Shown piece after piece: positions 1 through 4,586 of a DNA stretch of 6,311 nt. The stretch is taken from assembly GCA_041476545.1 (NCBI GenBank), contig JBGOTP010000300.1, forward strand, positions 1-6,311, read 5' to 3'. Each line of letters starts with the position of its first letter. Position 1 is the first letter of the stretch. The notes under the pieces were generated by a model, which was not told the DNA's origin, did not search any database, and saw only the letters and a program-made list of their open reading frames with translations. The translations under genes and the position numbers were made by a program. The DNA is from JBGOTP01 sp041476545 (GTDB lineage: Bacteria > Acidobacteriota > Vicinamibacteria > Vicinamibacterales > CAVVIG01).

Positions 1-405
1 CTGTGGCGGAGCGCGAGCGACCTCGTCGAGGCGGTCGCGACCGACGTCGGTCTCGTCGCTCTCGTCGCTGCGGCGGTCGCCGGCGGGTGGTGGCGACCGC
101 TCGTCGTCCTCTGGCTCCTGCCCGCGCTGCTCGCCGTGCTCTTCCTGGCGCTCTTCTTCGACTTCGTCCCGCACTATCCCTTTGACACCCGCGCTCGTTA
201 CTTCGATACCCGCATCTATCCTGGTGCGGCACTGAACGCCGTCCTCCTCGGCCAGAACTACCATCTGATCCATCATCTCTGGACAACGATCCCGTGGTAT
301 CGCTACCGGCGGGCCTTCGGGACCGTCCACCCCGCACTCGCGGCACGAGGCTGCCGGATCGGCTGGCGCGTGACGCCGCTGCCGCGCGAGATCTCAGAAG
401 CGTGA
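1..405 (+). CDS. Fatty acid desaturase / beta-carotene hydroxylase-like membrane protein, C-terminal part
   Basis: The frame is open from base 1 and ends at TGA 403-405, so 134 C-terminal residues are visible and the start lies outside the window. Two hydrophobic stretches (about residues 14-28 and 32-52) precede FVPHYPFDTRARYFDTR and the last histidine box, GQNYHLIHHLW (HLIHH at residues 88-92), followed by IPWYRYRRAF. The HxxHH box and the NYHLIHHLWTTIPWYRY context are typical of the membrane di-iron desaturase/hydroxylase superfamily, especially CrtR-like carotenoid hydroxylases. These use O2 and electrons from a redox partner to desaturate or hydroxylate a lipid or carotenoid in the membrane. 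The substrate cannot be told from this fragment, because the first two histidine boxes are missing. The tail overlaps the convergent SGNH gene by 12 bp. Confidence 0.85.
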   Translation: MWRSASDLVEAVATDVGLVALVAAAVAGGWWRPLVVLWLLPALLAVLFLALFFDFVPHYPFDTRARYFDTRIYPGAALNAVLLGQNYHLIHHLWTTIPWYRYRRAFGTVHPALAARGCRIGWRVTPLPREISEA

Positions 406-1641
406 CGCAGCCGGTTTCTCTCGTAGAGCACCTTTCGTGTCGCGGGCATGGGCCGCGCGCAGCACAGGCTCGACGAGCGACTCGCCGATCAGTCGGTTGA
501 GCGCCGGGGCGTAGTGGCCGTGTGGGGCGAACAGCGACTCGTCGAGTCGCGTGATCCCCTGCTCCGGATGCGCCACGACGTAGTGGTCGTCGAGCTCGCG
601 CAGGAGGTCGCCGTACCAGAGTTCGCCACCTTCGCGTAGCCGCACGAGATCCTCGTGGCGGGGCAGGTGGACGATCAGGAACGCCGCACCGCTGGCTCGC
701 ACGTCGCGTGCGAAGTCCTCGACGATCCGGCCCGCGAGGTCGTGCGCTTCGCGATCGAGATGAAAAGGATCGGCGTCGAGGCCCGCGATCAACGTCGCGA
801 GCAGGGCGGCGGTCCTGTCCCTCAGCCACCAGTGCCACTCGTGCCAGGGCGCGAAGAAGCGCTCGTACTCGAGCAGCGGCTGATCGGCAACCGTCGCCAG
901 CGTGCGCAGCATCTGATCGGGTGGGATCGTCGGCACATTGACGATCGCCAGGGCGCCGTCCCGCATGACGAAGCGCGGCTTCGACAACGGGACCTCGCTG
1001 CCCATGAAGTAGAGCGGACGGAACACGTTCAGGTTGCGCAGCACGTCCTCCGGCTGGAAGCCGTAGAGGACGACGGCAGGATGGTACGCTTTGCCGCGCC
1101 CGCGCCAGCGCAGATATGCCTGATCCATCCCGTAGGCGTTGACGCCGAAGTTCAAGACCTCGGCCGCCACGCCGTGGGCGACGAGCGCGTCCTCGAGGGC
1201 GACGCCCCAGGTCTCGTCCTGTCGCACCTCGTCGCCGAAGGTGAAGGAGTCCCCGAAAATCGCGATCCGGAGCACGCCGGGCCGCGGAGCAAGCGAGGTC
1301 TCACCGTCGGTGCGAATGCCCCCGCCGTCGACGCGACGCAGGCCGTCCTGACTGCGGGCTCCGGGCCGGGGTACCCAGCCGAGGTCGGGATCGTAGGCGA
1401 GGAAAGACGCGCCGTCCTGGAGATGCGCGAGGGTCTCGCCGATCTGGCCGAGCGGCAGGTGGTACGGTCGCAAGCGCACGGTGCGGACCCACTCCTGGCC
1501 GTCGGCGTCGCGTTGCACCAGCAGGCGCACGAGCCCCTCGCCGATCGCGAACGCCACCACGACCGCTGCCGCGACGACCGCTGCGGTAAGCAGGCCGCCG
1601 CGCAGGGTCGAATCAGGTCCTGCCGACGCAGGGATTGGCAT
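394..1641 (-). CDS. Membrane-anchored SGNH/GDSL hydrolase-like protein
   Basis: The product has 415 residues. A short N-terminus is followed by one hydrophobic segment (about 16-41), probably a membrane anchor holding the rest outside the cytoplasmic membrane. The SGNH fold is recognisable. Block I is IAIFGDSFTFGD (127-137, nucleophile Ser132). Block II is NFGVNAYGMDQAY (164-176). A block III-like segment is YGFQPEDVLRN (193-203). The C-terminal block is LFAPHGHYAPALNRLIGESL (370-389) with His376 in the catalytic His place. Such proteins are esterases or acyl-group hydrolases/transferases acting on lipids, sugars or cell-surface polymers; the substrate is unknown. The position usually held by Asp in the C-terminal block is His374. 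The chosen ATG has no obvious SD, but the anchor follows at a sensible distance. The long open frame on the opposite strand is a GC-rich shadow. Confidence 0.82.
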   Translation of the reverse strand: MPIPASAGPDSTLRGGLLTAAVVAAAVVVAFAIGEGLVRLLVQRDADGQEWVRTVRLRPYHLPLGQIGETLAHLQDGASFLAYDPDLGWVPRPGARSQDGLRRVDGGGIRTDGETSLAPRPGVLRIAIFGDSFTFGDEVRQDETWGVALEDALVAHGVAAEVLNFGVNAYGMDQAYLRWRGRGKAYHPAVVLYGFQPEDVLRNLNVFRPLYFMGSEVPLSKPRFVMRDGALAIVNVPTIPPDQMLRTLATVADQPLLEYERFFAPWHEWHWWLRDRTAALLATLIAGLDADPFHLDREAHDLAGRIVEDFARDVRASGAAFLIVHLPRHEDLVRLREGGELWYGDLLRELDDHYVVAHPEQGITRLDESLFAPHGHYAPALNRLIGESLVEPVLRAAHARDTKGALREKPAASRF

Positions 1642-1671
1642 AGATGATCGCCGATGCTCGCGAGCCCGAGA

Positions 1672-1709
1672 CCCGGAACCTACCCGGAACCCTCAGGCCC
1701 GATGATGAA
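1672..1709 (-). repeat. Dispersed repeat, copy 1
   Basis: CCCGGAACC, one base, ACCCGGAACC, nine bases, then GATGATGAA (plus-strand reading). The same order with one changed base and a six-base gap recurs at 3116-3150 in the same orientation. Both copies are intergenic. This copy lies 31-68 bp upstream of the SGNH gene start on the minus strand, so it could be a regulatory element as well as a repeat. The family is not recognised. Confidence 0.55.
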
Positions 1710-1820
1710 GACGTCGCAATGGAGCGTGGCCACATGCTCCCTCTACGTGTCAGCTTCGGGCTCACGTGAGCGTCTCTCTCGTGCCGCCGGCGGCCTCGAT
1801 CCCCACGAGGATCTTGCCCG

Positions 1821-2020
1821 ATGGGGCCGCGCCTCATTGCACGACGCTTGCCACGTCGTCGCTCGCGGGATTGGCACTCGTCGCGTGCGGGTCGACGTCA
1901 ACCGGCCCCGGGTCGTTGAGTATCGCTCCGATCTCGGGGTGCGTCTCTCTTTCCACCCCAGCTTCGCACGCGGGCGCGTGCTCACGCCGTACAGCACGCG
2001 AGACGCATCGAGTCGCGTGA
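1821..2020 (+). pseudogene. Possible decayed lipoprotein start (very tentative)
   Basis: One frame, ending at the TGA at 2018-2020, reads SSLAGLALVACGSTSTGPG (1858-1914), a good lipoprotein hydrophobic core plus lipobox LVAC (Cys codon 1886-1888). It lacks a proper basic N-terminus in frame. A different frame from ATG 1821 gives MGPRLIARRLP just before it, so a single frameshift would create a convincing lipoprotein signal peptide. The residues after the lipobox show no family resemblance and no SD precedes the ATG. GC-rich DNA can produce such readings by chance. Confidence 0.18.
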
Positions 2021-2167
2021 CGGGGCTGTCGCGCCGGCGTTCAACCGTTCGTCGCGGAGACGGAGGGCGATCTTGCCGAGCACTGGAGAACGCCGATAAG
2101 ACCGGCGCTACGGGGCCGATGACATCGACGCGACTCGGTGTCGCCGAAGCGTGAACCGATGGCGTCT

Positions 2168-2503
2168 CTACTTGAGCGTTACGACGTCGCCTTTGACCTT
2201 GAAGCATGCCTGCCCGAAGAAAAACACACTCCATCCGGTCTGATACGTGACTTCGTTGACCAGAGCGTTTCCGCGGCTCCCGATCGCATTGTCGGTCGCT
2301 TCCTTGAGATTGGGGAAGCCGAGTGGAAACCCGAGGATGTTCCAGCGACAGTCTGCGCCCTCGACCACAGTCGACGTCTCGTACTTCAAGGGGACATTCT
2401 TGCTGCTCAACGCGGTAAAGTCACCCAATCGTTGCGAGCATGCGCCGAGGGTCACACTCGTCGCGACGAGCAGGAAGATCGTTCTGACGGGCAATCTGTT
2501 CAT
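2168..2503 (-). CDS. Small lipoprotein, paralog A (second gene of the pair)
   Basis: The product has 111 residues from the ATG at 2503-2501. It begins MNRLPVRTIFLLVATSVTLGAC: a basic start, a hydrophobic core and a lipobox LGAC (19-22), so Cys22 should be lipidated and the protein held on the periplasmic side of a membrane. The mature part resembles the upstream neighbour: GDFTALSSKNV, then EGADC (Cys52), PNLKEATDNAI, GNALVNEV, QACFKVKGDVVTLK (Cys100). The conserved Cys pair could form a disulfide. A longer start at 2542 would place 13 charged residues before the signal peptide and is less likely. The ATG overlaps the stop of the upstream gene as ATGA, implying translational coupling. I recognise this as a small lipoprotein type of unknown function and can assign no role. 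Confidence 0.75.
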   Translation of the reverse strand: MNRLPVRTIFLLVATSVTLGACSQRLGDFTALSSKNVPLKYETSTVVEGADCRWNILGFPLGFPNLKEATDNAIGSRGNALVNEVTYQTGWSVFFFGQACFKVKGDVVTLK

Positions 2504-2802
2504 GGCTTGATCGTCACCACCTTTCCTTTTGCCCGGAAGCACGTGTGGAACGGGGCGCTGTCGAGGTAGAGGGCGACATCGGTCATGGCGTTCCCGCCTC
2601 CCTTTTCGATGGCGCGGTCGATCGCTTCCTTGAGGTTCGGAATGCTGCTGCAGTCCTCACCCTCGTAGACGCCTTTCTCGATCGCGTTCAGTGACGCGAC
2701 GTTTCGCGTCGTCAGGAGGGTCATGTCGCCCGTACGGATCGTGCACGCCGACACAAGAACGAGACTCGCCGATACGAGTCCATAGACGACCATCTTCACC
2801 AT
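2500..2802 (-). CDS. Small lipoprotein, paralog B (first gene of the pair)
   Basis: The product has 100 residues. The start MVKMVVYGLVSASLVLVSAC carries a lipobox VSAC (17-20), so Cys20 is the predicted lipidation site. The mature part reads TIRTGDMTLLTTRNV, EGEDC (Cys51), IPNLKEAIDRAIEKGGGNAMTDV, HTCFRAKGKVVTIK (Cys88). It aligns along its length with the downstream gene except for about ten residues missing after EGEDC, so the two are tandem duplicates. The start is fixed by an SD, GGAGG (2810-2814), seven bases before ATG. A promoter-like pair lies at 2829-2858. Its stop overlaps the next ATG by four bases. The function is unknown; envelope localisation is inferred from the signal peptide. 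Confidence 0.8.
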   Translation of the reverse strand: MVKMVVYGLVSASLVLVSACTIRTGDMTLLTTRNVASLNAIEKGVYEGEDCSSIPNLKEAIDRAIEKGGGNAMTDVALYLDSAPFHTCFRAKGKVVTIKP

Positions 2803-2809
2803 TCGCCAA

Positions 2810-2814
2810 CCTCC
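2810..2814 (-). promoter_or_regulatory. Ribosome binding site of lipoprotein B
   Basis: GGAGG on the minus strand, seven bases upstream of the ATG at 2802. It selects Met1 over the nearby in-frame Met4. Confidence 0.7.
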
Positions 2815-2828
2815 GTGAGCGGCGGCCG

Positions 2829-2858
2829 CTTATACCGGGCCGATGGCCGGATATGCAA
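2829..2858 (-). promoter_or_regulatory. Likely sigma-70 promoter of the lipoprotein pair
   Basis: On the minus strand, TTGCAT (2858-2853) and TATAAG (2834-2829) are separated by 18 bases. The -10 box ends 26 bp before the lipoprotein B start, leaving a short leader that contains the SD. Both boxes deviate from consensus, and no transcription data are available. Confidence 0.45.
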
Positions 2859-3115
2859 GACCATTCATTCACGAGAGCCAAATGAAGCTGCTCCGGAATG
2901 ACGCGCCTTGAAAAGTATCTCGCGCTTGCATACGCACGACGTAGGCGGCCGCTACGGGATCTACACCTGCCCAGGTCCGATGGGCTCGCGCGGCACGATC
3001 GGCACTGAACCGTGCAATGATCGCGGCATTCGTAGTCGCTCGCGGTCCCGTTCAGCTCGCCGGGTTCCACCATCTCGATCGAGAGGCCGATCGTGCCCGT
3101 CGTCTCACCCTGCCC

Positions 3116-3150
3116 CCCGGAACCCACCCGGAACCTTCGCGGATGATGAA
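3116..3150 (-). repeat. Dispersed repeat, copy 2
   Basis: CCCGGAACC, one base, ACCCGGAACC, six bases, then GATGATGAA, matching copy 1 at 1672-1709 apart from one base and a three-base gap-length difference. Similarity does not extend clearly on either side. Confidence 0.55.
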
Positions 3151-3162
3151 ACGAACATCATC
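3142..3162. other. Small hairpin downstream of the tRNA fragment
   Basis: GATGATG and CATCATC form a perfect 7-bp stem around a 7-base loop. On the minus strand it lies 45 bases past the tRNA 3' end, where a tRNA transcript would terminate or be trimmed. It has no T-run and a low GC stem, so terminator function is uncertain. Confidence 0.3.
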
Positions 3163-3206
3163 TCGGAGAAACGTAAAAGCACGGAGCACCCGGAAATTGA
3201 TGACAA

Positions 3207-3248
3207 AGCGGGCGACCGGGGTCGAACCGGCGACGTCCAGCTTGGGAA
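3207..3248 (-). tRNA. 3' fragment of tRNA-Gly(CCC); integration attachment site (att)
   Basis: Read on the minus strand, the 42 bases from 3248 to 3207 are exactly tRNA positions 32-73. They comprise anticodon loop TTCCCAA (anticodon CCC), GCTGG (39-43), ACGTC variable loop, T-arm GCCGG/TTCGACC/CCGGT (all five pairs form, one as G-U), acceptor 3' strand CGCCCGC, and discriminator T. The bases before the loop (TTGGA) cannot pair with GCTGG, and no D-arm or 5' acceptor strand follows, so it is not a working tRNA. An intact 3' half starting at the anticodon loop is the classic residue of a tyrosine integrase crossover inside a tRNA gene. The CCA is not encoded. Confidence 0.85.
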
Positions 3249-3490
3249 TCCAACGAAAGATGCACCAGAAACATAGTAAACAGTGACAAATTCTTTCGTT
3301 TCGCTAGGTTGACGGATCGTGCGTTTGCGGCAGTTGCGGTCGATTTTGGCGCTTCACGATCACCAACTGCCACCAGAACTGCCACCAGAATCTTAGCAAG
3401 CAAGGTGGGTCTGGAATCTACCCGGAAGCCAATCACGGTGCCACGGCATGATCCCGGCATACGTGCAACCGCGGGGCAGTTTGCGTGTCT
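3249..3490. other. Element-end noncoding region next to att
   Basis: This stretch has no supported gene. A minus-strand ORF across it runs through the tRNA fragment and looks like chance. It contains the 12-bp tandem repeat at 3365-3388 and is the region where integrase and excisionase binding sites would lie in an att site of this kind. Confidence 0.45.
3365..3388. repeat. Tandem 12-bp direct repeat, candidate integrase arm-type sites
   Basis: Two perfect adjacent copies of AACTGCCACCAG. They lie 117 bp inside the element from the tRNA fragment. Tyrosine integrases of the lambda/P4 type bind short direct repeats at about this distance from the core. The link to an integrase is inferred from position only. 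Confidence 0.55.
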
Positions 3491-3664
3491 CTACTTCCTA
3501 TTCGCCTCGCCGATCGCCACAGCTACGACAGCAGCGCCCGCAAGGAGAACTGCTCCCGTCAGTATCTTGCCCAGTGTGGAGGTCTTCTTGACCGTGTGCT
3601 TGATGGTTGTGTTGCCACGCTCATCGATCGAGGTGGTGGTCACCTCTCGTATCTTCCTAGCCAT
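3491..3664 (-). CDS. 57-aa small membrane protein of unknown function
   Basis: ATG at 3664-3662, stop TAG at 3493-3491. GGAGG (3676-3672) sits exactly seven bases upstream. The product has a polar, Lys/Arg/Thr-rich N-terminal half (MARKIREVTTTSIDERGN to about residue 30). One strongly hydrophobic segment follows, ILTGAVLLAGAAVVAVAIG (34-52), with a short charged tail EANRK. This suggests a single-pass membrane protein. It lies 36 bp downstream of another small ORF on the same strand and may share its transcript. The family is not recognised. Support comes from the good SD and the clean membrane segment. Confidence 0.6.
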   Translation of the reverse strand: MARKIREVTTTSIDERGNTTIKHTVKKTSTLGKILTGAVLLAGAAVVAVAIGEANRK

Positions 3665-3700
3665 CGACGGACCTCCAGTCGGTTTGCTCGTTCTTGCTCT

Positions 3701-3901
3701 TCATTCGTTTCCCGCACGCCGCTTGGCAGCTGCGCCGTGAACGGCGAGCGGTTGTCGCCGTGCGGGGGGCTGTATTCCACTCTGGGTAAGCCGCCCTGTC
3801 CTTTTGGGCACAATTTCTACCCGTAGCGACGACCGCCCCCACCCGAAAACTGCGGCCAGAGTGGCAATGGCCCAAGCCTCTTGCTGCCGTTGTGCGGGCA
3901 T
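3701..3901 (-). CDS. 66-aa hypothetical protein
   Basis: ATG at 3901-3899 with an SD, AGGAGG, five bases upstream; stop at 3701. The start MPAQRQQEAWAIATLAAVFGWG has a moderately hydrophobic stretch (about 9-22). The rest is basic and Pro/Ala-rich, ending GAAAKRRAGNE. The frame is open further upstream to 4039, but the SD supports the inner start. It precedes the 57-aa membrane protein gene by 36 bp. No homologous family is recognised. The biased composition of the C-terminal half leaves real doubt that it is translated. Confidence 0.4.
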   Translation of the reverse strand: MPAQRQQEAWAIATLAAVFGWGRSSLRVEIVPKRTGRLTQSGIQPPARRQPLAVHGAAAKRRAGNE

Positions 3902-3962
3902 CGTGGCCTCCTGTCGCCCCCCACCCTGGTGACCACAATCCTCCTCCCTTTGGGTTGCCCTT

Positions 3963-3992
3963 TTCGTACCATGAAGTCCACTACTGTGACAA
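3963..3992 (-). promoter_or_regulatory. Weak candidate promoter for the small-ORF pair
   Basis: On the minus strand, TTGTCA (3992-3987) and TACGAA (3968-3963) are 18 bases apart, 61 bp upstream of the 66-aa ORF. The -10 is poor. Its -35 faces the -35 of the plus-strand promoter 31 bp away, giving a divergent arrangement. Confidence 0.28.
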
Positions 3993-4023
3993 CTCTCTAT
4001 CCGACATTCTGTCTGTAGATCAG

Positions 4024-4053
4024 TTGACACTTCTTCCACACAACCGCTATGCT
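4024..4053 (+). promoter_or_regulatory. Sigma-70 promoter of the XRE regulator
   Basis: A perfect TTGACA (4024-4029), an 18-base spacer, then TATGCT (4048-4053). Transcription would start near 4060, giving a leader of about 100 bases before the regulator ATG. Confidence 0.6.
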
Positions 4054-4075
4054 TGCCAATGGAGGTTCGTTCGCC

Positions 4076-4133
4076 ATGTATCTCGCCGTCCGCGCGCCGC
4101 CCTAAAAAGGGCAGGTCCTGGGCTCAACGCCCA
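4076..4133 (+). promoter_or_regulatory. Possible structured leader with a 9-codon peptide
   Basis: GGAGG (4061-4065) precedes ATG 4076, a 9-codon frame MYLAVRAPP ending at TAA 4103-4105. Two short hairpins follow: GCCCT/AGGGC with an AAAA loop (4099-4112) and TGGGC/GCCCA (4119-4133). The GGGC of the first could pair instead with the GCCC of the second. This resembles a switchable leader, but the stems are short and there is no T-run. Confidence 0.25.
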
Positions 4134-4162
4134 TTACCCGTCTTCCTTAGGGAGGTGCACCT

Positions 4163-4501
4163 ATGTCAAAGCGAGGAAGCCGGGGAACCGAAGAACTGCC
4201 GTCGCCGCCAGCGGCGCCGGTCAGAGCGATCAGTGAGGTTATTGACTACGTAACGAAGCTAGATGCTGACAGCCTACGGGCGATGAGAGAAAGTCTTAAT
4301 CTACGCAAGGAAGAAGCAGCGGTCATTATGGGAGTCGCAAGTCGTACTCTACACAGATGGGAACAGGGCGCAGGACAACCGACACTCGAAGCAGTGTTGA
4401 GACTCCACGCCTACAAAGAACACCGCAAAGCCGTTACTCACAATGGACAAGGACCTAAATCTGCAAACTTCACCGCTCTCGTCGATGTACTAACTCACTG
4501 A
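4163..4501 (+). CDS. XRE-family helix-turn-helix transcriptional regulator
   Basis: The product has 112 residues. The start is set by GGAGG (4151-4155), seven bases upstream. A flexible Ser/Pro-rich N-terminus (1-20) leads into one helix and then a Cro/C1-type HTH, about 36-84: LRAMRESLNLRKEEAAVIMGVASRTLHRWEQG, where KEEAAVIMG is the positioning helix and RTLHRWEQG the recognition helix. The GQPTLEAVLRLHAY segment completes the five-helix fold. Such proteins bind inverted-repeat operators, often their own promoter. Here it sits at a divergent control region and could govern the small ORFs and the element's lifestyle genes; that is inference. No toxin-like partner is visible. It ends 29 bp before a strong terminator. 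Confidence 0.82.
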   Translation: MSKRGSRGTEELPSPPAAPVRAISEVIDYVTKLDADSLRAMRESLNLRKEEAAVIMGVASRTLHRWEQGAGQPTLEAVLRLHAYKEHRKAVTHNGQGPKSANFTALVDVLTH

Positions 4502-4529
4502 TTGCAATCTTCGATTCTCCACCCAATTG

Positions 4530-4566
4530 AAAGCCCGTTGACGTTTTCCGCGTCAACGGGCTTTTT
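4530..4566. terminator. Strong intrinsic terminator, probably bidirectional
   Basis: GCCCGTTGACG (4533-4543) pairs perfectly with CGTCAACGGGC (4551-4561) around a 7-base loop. The stem is extended by AAA/TTT and followed by TTTTT (4562-4566). It lies between the converging regulator (+) and rep (-), so it can end both transcripts. On the minus side only three A's mirror the T-run, so termination there may be weaker. Confidence 0.88.
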
Positions 4567-4586
4567 ACTGACAACACAAGACTCAT

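Larger units (their letters stand above)
1642..2167. other. Gene-poor intergenic region (526 bp)
   Basis: Opposing ORFs cover this stretch on both strands, but their translations are Arg/Ser/Pro-rich, lack recognisable motifs and have no good SD, so I treat them as chance. It contains one copy of the dispersed repeat (1672-1709), a 12-bp palindrome GCTCACGTGAGC (1760-1771) and a lipobox-like reading (around 1850-1900) that may be a decayed lipoprotein. Nothing else is supported. Confidence 0.5.
2859..3206. other. Gene-poor region between lipoprotein promoter and tRNA fragment
   Basis: No ORF here has a family motif plus SD. The stretch holds an inverted partner of the promoter region (CTTGCATA 2925-2932 and GGCGGCCGCT near 2943), copy 2 of the dispersed repeat (3116-3150), and a small hairpin GATGATG/CATCATC (3142-3162) that overlaps that repeat. 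The hairpin lies just downstream of the tRNA fragment on the minus strand. Confidence 0.5.

Noticed and set aside
655..1647. Long plus-strand ORF (330 codons) antisense to the SGNH gene
   Set aside because: It lies opposite a clear SGNH protein, shows no motif and has the composition expected of an antisense GC-rich frame.
1760..1771. Palindrome GCTCACGTGAGC considered as a parS site
   Set aside because: It shares the TCACGTGA centre with the Spo0J-type parS, but the outer bases differ. It lies on the chromosomal side, and one copy is weak evidence.
1654..2234. Opposing ORFs of about 165 codons on both strands
   Set aside because: Arg/Ser/Pro-rich, no SD, no domain. Two overlapping frames on opposite strands with equal quality point to stop-poor GC-rich DNA, not genes.
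2657..3127. Minus-strand ORF of 156 codons
   Set aside because: It runs out of frame through the lipoprotein gene and its promoter, and its sequence is Arg/Ser-rich without a recognisable pattern.
3158..3460. Minus-strand ORF of 100 codons that might be an integrase remnant
   Set aside because: No integrase motif (R..HxxR..Y) is visible, and it reads through the tRNA fragment. Its hydrophobic stretch comes from the 12-bp tandem repeat.
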